Origin: Ceratobasidium sp. AG-K
Lineage: Eukaryota > Basidiomycota > Agaricomycetes > Cantharellales > Ceratobasidiaceae
DNA length: 64,000 nt
Assembly: GCA_037039685.1 (NCBI GenBank)
Contig: JAWNGF010000004.1
Coordinates: 5,208,001-5,272,000 of the forward strand
Direction: 5' to 3'
The notes beneath the pieces were generated by a model. It was not told the DNA's origin. It was given only the letters and a program-made list of their open reading frames with translations, and did not search any database. A program made the translations under genes and the position numbers. Each line of letters starts with the position of its first letter. Positions within the stretch are counted from its first letter, which is position 1. This document shows positions 33,564-44,200 of this stretch, in pieces.

Positions 33564-33611
33564 TTATTCCGCTGAGCCACGAGAAAAACAAGATCACGTG
33601 ATCTTACAACA

Positions 33612-35822
33612 ATGTTCACAAGATCCTCGAGCGCAGCGTCAAACAGGCAGGCTACTGAGCCTTCGCCACGAATAGTAGAAGTCCGAACAAACCCCTCAAG
33701 AACATCCAGGGAACGAGCTGGAGACTGGACAGCACCGCTTAGAACCAATAGCCGAGCTTCAAGGCCACCGTCAACCAGCGTCCCAGGGGGAATCGGCAAC
33801 ATAGTCGAAACATCACGAGAAGAACCTACCAGTTCCAACAAACGATCAACATCCCCAACCATCAGGGTGATTGAAATTACAAACAATAGCCCTCCACCAA
33901 GAATTGAACAAAGGGAACCAAGAACAATAGTCAGTCCACGAGCAATGAGAATCATTCGACCTATGGGAACTGCGCAATTTGGCCAAAGGAACGCAACCCC
34001 AGGACCATCAATGCCAGCAACAGGTCCGATTCCTCCCCCAGCATCCCTTGCTCCTAGGCAACCTCTCGAAATGCCAAATTTAGACAATATCTTCCCGCGA
34101 ACCACTCCGGTACCTTCTACTCCTGGCATAGTTCCAGTGATGTCAGTAGTTTCCAGAAGCCAAAGTGTGGCCAGCGTCCCCTCCACTTTCGAATCACAAA
34201 GGAGCGTAGAAACTATCTCCGATGATGAACGGTTGAGAAGGGAAATCATTATTGAAAATACCGATGGACGAGCAGTACAAACATTGGAAAGGATTTTCAA
34301 CACCCTGCAAGTCCAGTACCAACAGGAAAACGCGGTACAGGCCCTGAGAATTGAGGGACTTGAACGCTGATGGAACCTCCAACAGCAAGAAAGCAACAAT
34401 ATGATGCAACGCATTGAGCGCATCGCTTCTAGAACCGAAGACGGAGTCAACACCTTCTACGAACGTCTCCGAAACGTCGACCGTGCACAACAAAGGGTTG
34501 AGCAGATTTTCGAACGATCTGTAGAAAACTTTGAGCACATCAACCAACAACTAGTGGCTCAAAATCAGCTGATTACCCAGAATTTACAAAACCAAGTAGC
34601 ACGAATCGACAGGATGGAAGAAACTATGGGAAGAATGGCCGAAGGAATGAGGAACATCACGATTGCTTTAGGGCGAATTGATGAAGAAGTGACGGAAGGA
34701 TTCCAAAATCAAACCACTCGACTCAGGGAAATCCGAACCGGAGGACAAGAAACATTCGACCTTCTGGAACAAATCGGGGCTGACGCCCAGGTAGAATCGG
34801 ATCACCGGCGAGAGGAATCTAGAAGAACGTCCATTGAAGTTCCAAACCCTAGGGAACCGCCCCCACACAGAAGAAATATCTCACCTCAAGGAAGGCGATC
34901 ACCCTCATTTGAAGTAGAGGGACAATCTGGTTATCGAATTAGGGATGAAGGAAGAACCTTTATCATCCAAACAGGGCAAGGAGGAAACGGAAATGGATCC
35001 GGACCTCGTATCAAGATGCCCAAAGCATTTGAAGGAACAAGGGGGACAGCTGCCGAAACATTCTTAGCACGAATGAAGGCATTTTTCCGTCTGAACCCAA
35101 ACCAATATGACACTGAGGAACGCCGAATTGTTGCCACCCTCATGAACATGGCTGAAGGACCAGCAGGAAATTGGGCACAACCCGTCCTCAACCGATACAA
35201 TGACAATGAGAATCACCCTTGGCTAGATTCATGGGAAGCATTCCAAAACGCCTAAGAAAAGCAATGGAGCGATCCCAGCAAGAAGATCCAAGCAGAACAA
35301 GGGATCCAGCGCCTCTATCAAAACAAATCAGTAGGGGAATACGTATCCGAATTCCGACTTCTCGCACAAGAGCTCAATTGGAACGACTCCGCCCTGATCG
35401 CGCGCTTCAGACAAGGTTTGAATAGGCTTATCAAAGCAGAACTCTTCCGCGAAGAACTCAGGAACAGAAGGGCCGCCGAACAAAGAAACTTGGAAGGATG
35501 GATTGATATTGCCCTCCAAGCTGAGGAAATCCAGAAGCTCACAAACCCACAAATCAAAGGAAAGAAGGAAGACAAGGCAGAGGGATCCAATTCCACACCA
35601 AGAAAAGTGAAGGGAGACCTTGTTCCTCAAACCGAAAAGAAACGACGCATGGAAAACAACCTCTGCATCAAATGTGGAGAGGCAGGACACGCAATCGCTG
35701 ATTGCAAAAAGGAATGGACCTTCAAGAACAAAGGAAAGGCCCCGATGAAAGGGAAAGCTGGGGAAATGAGGAAAGAAGAAACGGAGGAAACCAAGTCTAC
35801 CGATTCAGAGTCGGAAAACTAG
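33612..35822 (+). pseudogene. E2 Gag with two in-frame stops
   Basis: One frame runs from MFTRSSSAAS to TAG at 35820-35822, broken by TGA at 34368 and TAA at 35253. The N-terminus is Ser/Pro/Arg-rich. A long coiled-coil-like segment follows (about 34390-34800). The Gag domain includes KMPKAFEGTRGTAAETFLARM and QNKSVGEYVSEFRLLAQEL. The zinc knuckle is CIKCGEAGHAIADC. Gag ends at TCG GAA AAC TAG, where pol is in the -1 frame, so fusion by ribosomal frameshift is likely. With two stops this copy needs Gag supplied from elsewhere or readthrough. Confidence 0.85.
35813..35819 (+). promoter_or_regulatory. candidate -1 frameshift site at the E2 gag end
   Basis: GGAAAAC directly precedes the gag TAG stop; pol continues in the -1 frame. 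The heptamer is not fully canonical in the P site. It sits at the position equivalent to the canonical GGGAAAA in E1 and E3. Confidence 0.5.
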
Positions 35823-38800
35823 ATGGGCGTCTCTCCACCGTGTGCGAAGATGCCCCGATATCCTCTCTGCAAAATGTATACTACTACAAAGCCACAAATG
35901 AATCACCCATGGTATATACACAAGCAGAGGGAATCACGGAAAAAATCTCGACTCTCATCGATTCTGGCTCCTCTCAAAACTTCATCAACCTGAACTTTGC
36001 AAAAAGAAACAATATTCCCTTGACCACTTTACAAACTCCCAGACATGTGGAAACCATCGATGGGAAAACAAGAAAAAACCTCATCAAACACCGTTGCAAA
36101 TTGAAATTTGATATCGAAGGAAAAACCTTCGAACAAAGATTCTATGTCATGACAACAGGAACCCAACCGATGATCCTCGGTATGACATGGTTGAAGGAAA
36201 CAAACCCCGACATCTCCTGGGCACCCTTCTTCATCAAATGGAGAAAGGAGCCAAGTATCCAAGCAAAAGCAGGAATGCTACAAGAACTTCCAGAAGAACT
36301 CAGGGACTTTGCAGATGTCTTTGACGAAGAACAGTATGAGAAACTTCCGGAACATAGGGAGTGGGATTGCAAAATAGACTTTTACGACAACAACAAACTT
36401 CCAAAACCAAAAAAGGCTTACCCACTTTCTCCTAGGGAAAGGGAAGCCACAAGGGAATATGTGAAGTCGGAACTGAAGTCAGGAAGAATCAGACCGAGCG
36501 ATTCTCCGGTCGCTGCAAGTTTATTCTTTGTCACAAAAGCGTTGAAACCAGGACAAACTGTTCCTGACCTGAGACCAGTTGTTGACTACAGAGGAGCAAA
36601 TGCGGAAACTATTCCAGATCGCTACCCCATACCTCTGATGGACCAACTTCTAGAAATCTTCAAGAAAACCAGCAACAAATCGAATGAAGAACTCTTCATC
36701 ACTTCCCTTGACCTGAAGAATGGGTTCTGGAACGTCAGAATCAGAGAAGGGGACGAATGGAAAACAGCATTCAGCACTTCTGAAGGATTGTTCGAATATA
36801 CTGTGATGCCCTTCGGACTGAAAAACGCGCCCTCAATTTTCCAAAGAATGATGGACAATATCCTCAGGGACTTGATTGGAAAGAAGATAGTGGTCTACAT
36901 TGACGACATCCTGATCATCTCCAGAGGAAGAAATCAACACACATTGGACATCAGGGAAGTCCTTGAAAGACTACGCAAAAACAATTTGTATGGGAACCTC
37001 AAGAAGTGCACCTTCTTTGGCAAAAAAGCCGATTGGGTGGGCTTTGTAGTGGATGGGCAAGGCATCTCCATGAACAAAGACAAGATCAAGACTATCCAAG
37101 AATGGCCCGTTCCAAAAACCATCAAGCAATTACAAGCATTCATTGGCTTCTGCAACTTCTATAGGAGATTTGTCGTGTCCTTCTCCTCCATTGTCAAGCC
37201 TCTGACGCAGCTCACGCAAAAAGACCAGAAATGGGAATGGAAGGAGGTACACCAAGAAGCCTTTGAAAACCTGAAGAAGATGATCTCGGAGGAACCAGTA
37301 CTTGCACATCCAGATGAATCAAAACAATACTTCCTGGAAACAGACGCCTCAGGAGTCGCCTTAGGGGCAATCCTCAGTCAACGACAGGAGGATGGATACT
37401 TGCACCCTATTGGTTTCCTCTCCAAAAGCTTCAAGGATGCAGAATTGAATTACGACACACACGACAAGGAACTTTTCGCCATCATTGAAGCATTGAGACA
37501 TTGGCGCATCCACCTTGAAGGAACAAAAGAACCAGTGATCATCTACACAGACCACAAAAACCTTACATATTGGAAGGACTCTGTCAATTTCAACCAAAGA
37601 CACCACAGATGGCTTCTGATGTTGGCAAGCTACAACTTCGAAATCCATTATCGCCCTGGGAAGATGTCGGAGAAACCAGACATTCTCTCAAGAAGAAGCG
37701 ACCACGGGGACATCGCATCTGCGGAACAAACCATGATTTCTGCCGAAAGATTCAAAGGTTTTGCTGCAATGATGAGATCTGACCTCATGAACAAACTCAA
37801 GGAAGGACAGGAAGAAGATGAAAGCTTGCAAACTTTGATTGCCAGCACAAAGGAAAAGGATTTTCTTCCTCCCTCGGTGAAAAAACAATTCAAGGATTAC
37901 GAATGGGGGGAGAATCTTCTATGGTACCAAGGAAGAATCGTTGTTCCAGACGAAAAGAACATCAAACTGAAATTATTACAACTCCACCATGACACACCCA
38001 TGGCAGGACACCAAGGACAGGCTAGAACGCTTGAACTTCTTTCTAGGCGATACTATTGGCCTGGCATGAAAGCCCAAGTGAACCGCTTCGTGGAAAGCTG
38101 TGAAATCTGCCAAAGGGGGAAGGGAAGCAAAGGACACTTGCCACTCAAACCCTTACCCATCCCGGAAAAACCCTGGGAAAACATCGCCTATGATTTTATC
38201 GTGAAACTGCCAAAATCCGAAGGGTTCGATAGTGTCCTTGTTGTTGTAGATCGCTTCTCAAGGATGGCACATTTCATCGCCTGCAACGAAGCCACCAACT
38301 CGGAACAACTTGCCGATATCTTCATCAAGGAAGTATGGCGTCTCCACGGTTTTCCAAAAACCACCGTTTCTGATAGGGGAACCACTTTCAAGTCTCACTT
38401 CCTGGAAGCTGTGTACAAGAGACTCAATATCCAACCAACCTTCAGCACCGCGTTCCATCCGGAGACCGATGGCCTTGCTGAAAAAACAAACCAATGGTTA
38501 GAAGGATGGCTGAGAATCTTCTGCAACCATAGACAAGACGATTGGGCCAAATGGCTACCTATTGCGGAATTTTGCCACAACAACCACAGAAACCGTGTGA
38601 CAAACAAGTCACCTTTTGAGATCGTCTATGGAATGACTCCAAAATGGTCAATCGAGGAATATACTACTCAATCTCCTGAAGGCGACAAATGGACAAAGGA
38701 TATGGAGGCTGTATGGGAAGAAGCAAAGGCAATGATGGAATACCATCAAACAAGGGAGGAACTCCCAAAGAAACAGTACAAGGAAGGAGACAATGTATGG

Positions 38801-40399
38801 CTACTGACCACCAATATCAAAACCAGACGCCCAAGCAAGAAGCTTGATGACAAAAAGACCGGCCCCTTTGTTGTCAAAAAACAAATCTCCTCACACGCTT
38901 ACCAGCTTGATCTCCCCAAGTCCATGAAGATACATGATGTATTCCATGGAAATATGTTGACTCAGTACAAGGAAGATGAGGATTTCCAACGAAACCAGCC
39001 CCGGCCTCCACCGATCGTCACGGAAGAGGGAGAGGAAGAATATGAAGTAGAGAGAATCGTCGATTGGCATCAGGACCCTGATGGGCTGAAATACCGCATC
39101 AGATGGAAGGGCTATGGACCTCTAGAAGACACGGAAGAACGGGCAGAAAAATTTGCCGACATGACTCCAGTGATGAGAAAGTTCCAGAAGGACTTTCCCA
39201 CCGGGCGCCTCCCTCCGAATTTCAAACCACAGGAGTACAAAAAGACGAGAGGAAAAGCAGCTGAAGTCCTCATCCCAGCTACTCAGCCAACTACTTCCAG
39301 TCCGCTCCTAGCCTACTTTCCCCACCAACCTTCAAAAAACCCTTTTTTACTGTCGCAATGGCCCCCATCCGCAACAACAACTCCGCTGCCGCTGCCCGCC
39401 TCGCCTCGTACAGGCTCAGCGCCGCCTATGGCAAGGCCATCATGGCCGGAGGACCTGGCGAGTTCGCCATCAACTGCAGGGCCACAGCGCCCTGGTCCCT
39501 CAAAGAGGCCAGGAAACTGGCCAACGACCTCGAGCCCGGGGTTCACCTCGGCTACATCCCCCTCGCCAAGCGAGGCGACCTCAAGTGGGACGAAGAACGC
39601 AAGTCCCTTGTCCACCCCCAACTCGGCTCCCTCCTCTGGGTTAGCCACCCCGATGCCCGGCCCAGCGACCCGACCGACATCGGCCGCAGCAAGTACTACC
39701 ACTGCCGCGGCTGCATCGGACTTACCGTCCGCGATGTGGTCACCAAAAGCGCCGACGCCTGGAATAGGGACACCGGCTACAAGTGGGAAGGTGACAAGTG
39801 GTTCAAGCGAGAAACCGACCCCCGTATTGCCATCGCCAATGGGGGACACGTCGATAGCGACGGGATCTGGTGGAGCGACTGCTCCTACGACTTCACCAGT
39901 GGATGGCCCACCCCTTGTGAGTGGCAAAAGAAGCCTGAACGTCCAGTCGCTGACAACACCTACCGTGAACCCCCTTTCAACATTGCCGACTGGACAGCTC
40001 AAGAAGCCAGCCTGGAGTCAGGCGAAATCAAGGAGGAAGCGGTCGATGTCCCTCCCCCTCCCCCTATCACCGACGACGACGCCGAGCGGATTGAGCGGGA
40101 ATGGAACGCAACCTGGGACAGGGCCCGAGACAATGTTGAGGCCCTCATTGCCGATGTGGGGCAAGCAATCGCCAACCTCGAGCCGCACCCCCCTGCCGAT
40201 CGCATGCCCTGCGACGCCAACGTCCTGGAGGCATATCGCCTCGTCCAATGCGGGTCCTGGTCTGTCGACCAGCTCAACAAATGGCTCGACCATCAACAAG
40301 ACCAATGGGCAACTCGTGAGCAGCAAGAGCTCGAGCGCCTCCAGCAACGTCACCAGGAGGAGCTTGACAAGCTCTACCAGGAGAAGTGGGACCGCATGA
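35819..40399 (+). CDS. pol: E2 Pol polyprotein: PR-RT-RNase H-IN-chromodomain
   Basis: An uninterrupted frame in -1 relative to gag. Protease: STLIDSGSSQNF (about 35960). RT palm: VVYIDDILIISR (about 36900). RNase H: ETDASGVALGAIL and YTDHKNLTYW. Integrase: zinc site HHDT, GHQGQ, CEICQ; catalytic DFIVKLP, TVSDRG and the Glu of TDGLAEKTNQ. Chromodomain: EEEYEVERI, YRIRWKGYG (about 39030-39120), thought to guide integration to modified histones. The frame stays open to 40399, but everything after about 39300 overlaps ORF3 in another frame and is Ser/Pro/Thr-rich, as expected from GC-rich shadow reading. The real pol end may be a processed product near 39.3 kb. Confidence 0.9.
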   Translation, partial: LDGRLSTVCEDAPISSLQNVYYYKATNESPMVYTQAEGITEKISTLIDSGSSQNFINLNFAKRNNIPLTTLQTPRHVETIDGKTRKNLIKHRCKLKFDIEGKTFEQRFYVMTTGTQPMILGMTWLKETNPDISWAPFFIKWRKEPSIQAKAGMLQELPEELRDFADVFDEEQYEKLPEHREWDCKIDFYDNNKLPKPKKAYPLSPREREATREYVKSELKSGRIRPSDSPVAASLFFVTKALKPGQTVPDLRPVVDYRGANAETIPDRYPIPLMDQLLEIFKKTSNKSNEELFITSLDLKNGFWNVRIREGDEWKTAFSTSEGLFEYTVMPFGLKNAPSIFQRMMDNILRDLIGKKIVVYIDDILIISRGRNQHTLDIREVLERLRKNNLYGNLKKCTFFGKKADWVGFVVDGQGISMNKDKIKTIQEWPVPKTIKQLQAFIGFCNFYRRFVVSFSSIVKPLTQLTQKDQKWEWKEVHQEAFENLKKMISEEPVLAHPDESKQYFLETDASGVALGAILSQRQEDGYLHPIGFLSKSFKDAELNYDTHDKELFAIIEALRHWRIHLEGTKEPVIIYTDHKNLTYWKDSVNFNQRHHRWLLMLASYNFEIHYRPGKMSEKPDILSRRSDHGDIASAEQTMISAERFKGFAAMMRSDLMNKLKEGQEEDESLQTLIASTKEKDFLPPSVKKQFKDYEWGENLLWYQGRIVVPDEKNIKLKLLQLHHDTPMAGHQGQARTLELLSRRYYWPGMKAQVNRFVESCEICQRGKGSKGHLPLKPLPIPEKPWENIAYDFIVKLPKSEGFDSVLVVVDRFSRMAHFIACNEATNSEQLADIFIKEVWRLHGFPKTTVSDRGTTFKSHFLEAVYKRLNIQPTFSTAFHPETDGLAEKTNQWLEGWLRIFCNHRQDDWAKWLPIAEFCHNNHRNRVTNKSPFEIVYGMTPKWSIEEYTTQSPEGDKWTKDMEAVWEEAKAMMEYHQTREELPKKQYKEGDNVWLLTTNIKTRRPSKKLDDKKTGPFVVKKQISSHAYQLDLPKSMKIHDVFHGNMLTQYKEDEDFQRNQPRPPPIVTEEGEEEYEVERIVDWHQDPDGLKYRIRWKGYGPLEDTEERAEKFADMTPVMRKFQKDFPTGRLPPNFKPQEYKKTRGKAAEVLIPATQPTTSSPLLAYFPHQPSKNPFLLSQWPPSATTTPLPLPASPRTGSAPPMARPSWPEDLASSPSTAGPQRPGPSKRPGNWPTTSSPGFTSATSPSPSEATSSGTKNASPLSTPNSAPSSGLATPMPGPATRPTSAAASTTTAAAASDLPSAMWSPKAPTPGIGTPATSGKVTSGSSEKPTPVLPSPMGDTSIATGSGGATAPTTSPVDGPPLVSGKRSLNVQSLTTPTVNPLSTLPTGQLKKPAWSQAKSRRKRSMSLPLPLSPTTTPSGLSGNGTQPGTGPETMLRPSLPMWGKQSPTSSRTPLPIACPATPTSWRHIASSNAGPGLSTSSTNGSTINKTNGQLVSSKSSSASSNVTRRSLTSSTRRSGTA

Positions 40400-40482
40400 A
40401 CGAGGTCCTGGAAACGGACATGCGAAACCTGGCAGAACGGGTTGGCTGGCTGGAATTAAAGGAATGGGTCGCCCGCAGATAG
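39358..40482 (+). CDS. E2 ORF3: intact 374-residue accessory protein
   Basis: Starts ATGGCCCCCATCCG and ends TAG just before the polypurine tract. Visible features are a globular-looking N-terminus (LASYRLSAAYGKAIMAGGPG), GDLKWDEERKSLVHPQ, a CRGC motif in YYHCRGCIGLTVRDVV, a Trp-rich middle (DGIWWSDCSYDF), acidic and Pro-rich spacers, and a C-terminal coiled coil (EQQELERLQQRHQEEL). It has no signal peptide and no membrane span. The order GD/EFxW...CRGC...Trp-rich...helix matches ORF3 of E1 and E3, suggesting distant homology. The segment is strongly GC-rich with C/G-ending codons, unlike the A-rich gag and pol before it. Function unknown. Confidence 0.8.
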   Translation: MAPIRNNNSAAAARLASYRLSAAYGKAIMAGGPGEFAINCRATAPWSLKEARKLANDLEPGVHLGYIPLAKRGDLKWDEERKSLVHPQLGSLLWVSHPDARPSDPTDIGRSKYYHCRGCIGLTVRDVVTKSADAWNRDTGYKWEGDKWFKRETDPRIAIANGGHVDSDGIWWSDCSYDFTSGWPTPCEWQKKPERPVADNTYREPPFNIADWTAQEASLESGEIKEEAVDVPPPPPITDDDAERIEREWNATWDRARDNVEALIADVGQAIANLEPHPPADRMPCDANVLEAYRLVQCGSWSVDQLNKWLDHQQDQWATREQQELERLQQRHQEELDKLYQEKWDRMNEVLETDMRNLAERVGWLELKEWVARR

Positions 40483-40522
40483 GCCCAGGCGCTCCACCAC
40501 CTGGCCCTATGTGGGGGGGCAA

Positions 40523-41011
40523 TGTCGTGACCTGTCCCGCCCTCTGTCTCTGTTCTGCGTGCTCGTGGCTTGTACCGGCGCCTTACAGCGCCTTCTGTAT
40601 AGATGTGGCCCTCTCCCTCGTTTAGTGAGGTGTATGGATGACGTGTTACCATGAGTCATATGACTCATGCTGTTTTCTATTGGCTGACCTGTGCAGCCCC
40701 TTTATGACTCGGACTCTGACTCAGGCTTGTGACTCATGTACATAGTATGACTCACTCGCCTTTTGAGTATATATATACTGGCTTGCAAGCATGGTCATCC
40801 CCAGCTTGCTTCGCCTCGTCAACTCTCCCTGCAGTGTGTGATTAGAGGCACTTGGCTACTTAGCCACTACAGCAGCCACTTGGGATTTGGAGCTAGGACT
40901 TCTACTTAGAAGCTAGCGATTTCCCTCCACCGATTTAGTCTACTTAGACTTATCGGTTACGGTCCACGGTCGACAGTCGTCGTCAACACTCCTATTTAGC
41001 AGGTTGCGACA
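40523..41011 (+). repeat. E2 3' LTR
   Basis: 489 bp, two differences from the 5' LTR, followed by TSD CCGAC. Confidence 0.96.
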
Positions 41012-41016
41012 CCGAC

Positions 41017-41211
41017 CCACTGGAATTCTCCCAGGTCTGAGTGTAGGACGTCATCCGACACCCTGAAATGCATCCTGCCCAAGCCTTGCTGTGACCTTTT
41101 GAAGACATAGAGAGTGGCCCCAGCATTGAGGATTCTCACCTTAGCAAACGCTGGTCCATCGAGGATGCGGGTAAGGGTGTTGGTGATGGTGGAGCAGGTA
41201 ACGGCAGGCAT
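41017..41211 (-). pseudogene. E3 ORF3, N-terminal part
   Basis: Starts at MPAVTCSTI (41211) and reads LTRILDGPAFAKV to HSDLGEFQWVG, where E2 is inserted. It is in the same frame as the chromodomain upstream with no stop between. In this element ORF3 could therefore be a C-terminal extension of pol as well as a separate product. Confidence 0.7.
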
Positions 41212-44200
41212 TGTGGAGAGCAGGAAAGATTTAAAGCATAGAGTTTTGCAGATGGGTTCCCTCTCTCCCGCCATTCTGCCTTTTATCTTTCCCTTGAGAT
41301 TTGCAGGTGTTGGGGCTTCAGGGTGTCTTTTCAGAAACTTCTGCACTATTTTGGTTAAGTGCCCTACATCCTCTGCCCGTTGTTCCATATTGTCTTCTTC
41401 TCCATATCCTTTCCATCAGATCCTATAGAAAACCCCTTCCTTTGTCATTTTCCAATCAACAATCTTCTCAACTTTGTATTCTTCACTTCCTTCTTCTGTG
41501 ACAATTGGTGGAGGACGTGGTTGGTTTCGATTAAATTCTTTGTCAACCTTGTATCGACTTAGAAGGTTGATATGGAAAACGGGGTGCTTCTTCATAGTGG
41601 GCAGTAGGTCTAGCTCGTAAGTGTGAGAAGATATTTTCCTTTTCACAGGGAAGGGTCCAAATTTTTTGTTGTCTAGCTTTTTTGAGGGTCTATTCAATTT
41701 GATGTCCGGCCCGTATAACCACACTAGGTCCCCTTCCTTGTATTCTTCCCAAACTTCTCCTTCTTTAACTTGATGCAACTCCATAGCAGCCCTAGCTTCC
41801 TTTCTTGTTTCTTCCCATCTCGTAGTCACTGTGTTTGCTTCTGGGACTTCTGTAACTACGCTGGACACATTCCATAAAGGTTCCTTTCCATAAACAAGTT
41901 CAAATGGGCTCTTTCCTGTAATTCTTTGCTTGTGCATGTTGTAGCAGAATTCGGCAATAGGAAGCAGTTCCACCCAATTGTCTTGATGATGATTGATGAA
42001 CGTGCATAGCCATGCTTCTAGCCACTGATTTACTTGTTTGGTAATTCCATCGGTTTGCGGATGGTAAGCAGTGCTAAAAGAGGGTGAGACCCCAATTCTT
42101 TTGTAGATTGCCTTCAGGAGCTTGCTGTTAAAGGTACTCCCCTGGTCAGAGACAGTGCTTCTAGGGAATCCATGGAGTTTCCAGATGTTGCATAGGAAAA
42201 GTTCCACTAATTCACTCACCTTGTGCGACTCTTTGCAAGGTACGAAATGTGCCATTCTGGAGAACCGATCCACAACGACCATGATGCTGTCCATACCCTT
42301 TGATTTTGGGAGTTTGACTATAAAGTCATAGGCTATGTCTTCCCAAGGTTTGTTTGCTAATTGTAATGGCTTTAAAGTGGCATGCGTTTTGGTTCCTTTT
42401 GCTCTTTGGCACTGTTCGCAGGAGTCCATGTATTTGTTCACACTTTGCTTTATCCCTGGCCAGTAGTATCGTCTTGACACCAGTTTTAGGGTCCTTGCGT
42501 GTCCTTGATGCCCAGCGATAGGTGAATCATGGTGCAGTCACATGATTGCCAGTTGGCAGTCCCTGTCCTCCGGTACTACAATCTTCCCCTTGTACCACAG
42601 TAGGTCTTTGTAAACTTCATAGTCCCTTATGCCTGCTTGAATACTATTAGGTAACGAATCTTTCTTCTTGCAAAGTTCTATCACTCCTTGTAGACCTGGA
42701 TCTTCTTGTTGAGCTTCGATAATATTGTTAATGAGGTCTTCTTTAAGTTCTCCTGCAAAGCCTCTGAATTTTTTGTTGGCGATCATGATCTGTTCCGCCG
42801 ACGGAATTTCCGCATGATCGGCTCTTCTTGACAATAGATCTGGTTTTTGTGACAGGATTCCTGGTCTGTACACAATCACAAAATTGTATGACGCCAGTAT
42901 TTGGTGCCAACGAGCGTGTCTTCTGTTGAAAGTCTTTGCATCCTTCCAGAACTGTAGGTTCCTATGATCCATGTATATGGTGATTTCTTTTTTTGTTCCT
43001 TCCAGATGGTGTCTCCAATGCGTGAGTGCTTCGATGATTGCCATAAGTTCCTTGTCATGACCATCATAGTTCATCTGTGCCGGGGTGAAGGATTCGGAGA
43101 GGAACGCTATTGGGTGTAACCTTCCATCTTCTTGTCTGTGGGAAAGTATTGCTCCCATTGCTACTCCGCTAGCGTCAGTCTCCAGGAAAAACGGCTTTTC
43201 CGGATTGGGGTGTCAAAGTACAGGGTCTTTACAAATCATTTCCTTGATCCCGTCAAATGCCTTTTGTTCTTTGTCTTCCCATTTCCAAGGAAGATCCTTT
43301 TGTGTTAATCCAGTGAGAGGCTTAGCGATTGTGGAGAAGCTGGGTACAAATCTCCTTTAGAAGTTCGCAAAACCTAGGAATGCTTGCACTTGTTTCACCG
43401 TCTTGGGTTCCTTCCATTCCTTTATCACCTTGATCTTCTCCTTGTCCATGGATATTCCTTCCTTGCTGATCTTCAGTCCTGTGTATATGAGTCCTGTGAC
43501 AAAGAATTCGCATTTTGGTAACTTCACAAAAAGGTTGTTCTCCTTCAAGATCTGGAGGACTTCTTGTAGATCCACTACATGTTGAGACTGGGTCTTTGAG
43601 AAGACAAGGATGTCATTGATGTAAACAATCACACATACGTAGATCTTGTTGTGGAAGATGTGATTTATATATCATTGAAAAGTGGCTGGTGTGTTTTTCA
43701 GCCCAAACGGCATGACGACATATTCAAATAGTCCTTCCTTTGTTCTAAAAGCGGTTTTCCATTTGTCTCCTTCCTTGCTGTGGATGTTATTGAATCCCAT
43801 CCTTAGGTCAATCTTAGAGAAAATTTTCACGTCCTTGATTTTGTCAAGGAGGTCTTCCATGAGGGGCGTGGGGAATCTGTCATCCTTTGTGATGGCGTTA
43901 ATGGGTTGTAGGTCCTGTACCAATCATAGTCCTCCAAGTGGGCCCGGTTCCTTGACAAAAAAACATGCCAATGCTATTGGGGGTTTTGCTAGGTCTGATT
44001 TTTCCCGCAGCAAGTTCTTCATCAAGGTATTTTCTCATTGCAATGGATTCAGCCAGTGACAATGGTATAGGTTTTGCTGGCTTTGGTAGTTCAGTGCCTT
44101 AGGGTTTGCGGTTTCCAGCCAGGATAGTCCTAGGATGATGTTTGTGTCCCTGGTAGGCATGGCAAAGAATTTTTCTTTAAATTTTTTTCCTTCCACCGTG

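Larger units (their letters stand above)
33061..41011 (+). mobile_element. E2: young Ty3/gypsy chromovirus, plus strand
   Basis: LTRs of 489 bp at 33061-33549 and 40523-41011 differ at only two sites by eye. TSD CCGAC at 33056-33060 and 41012-41016. Order is LTR, self-primer PBS, gag, pol, ORF3, polypurine tract (GTGGGGGGGCAA), LTR. Pol is fully open with all catalytic motifs. Gag has two in-frame stops. It is inserted in E3 ORF3 and is the youngest complete element in the window. Confidence 0.97.

Noticed and set aside
39313..40399. Very long overlapping open frames on both strands across E2 ORF3, including the pol frame to 40399.
   Set aside because: High GC and C-ending codons remove stop codons from the other frames. 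Their translations are Ser/Pro/Thr- or Gly/Val-rich without motifs. Only the 39358-40482 frame has ORF3-family features.
23779..41011. E1 and E2 have exactly the same span (7951 bp).
   Set aside because: Coincidence: E1 contains two solo LTRs, and the LTR sequences and lengths differ.
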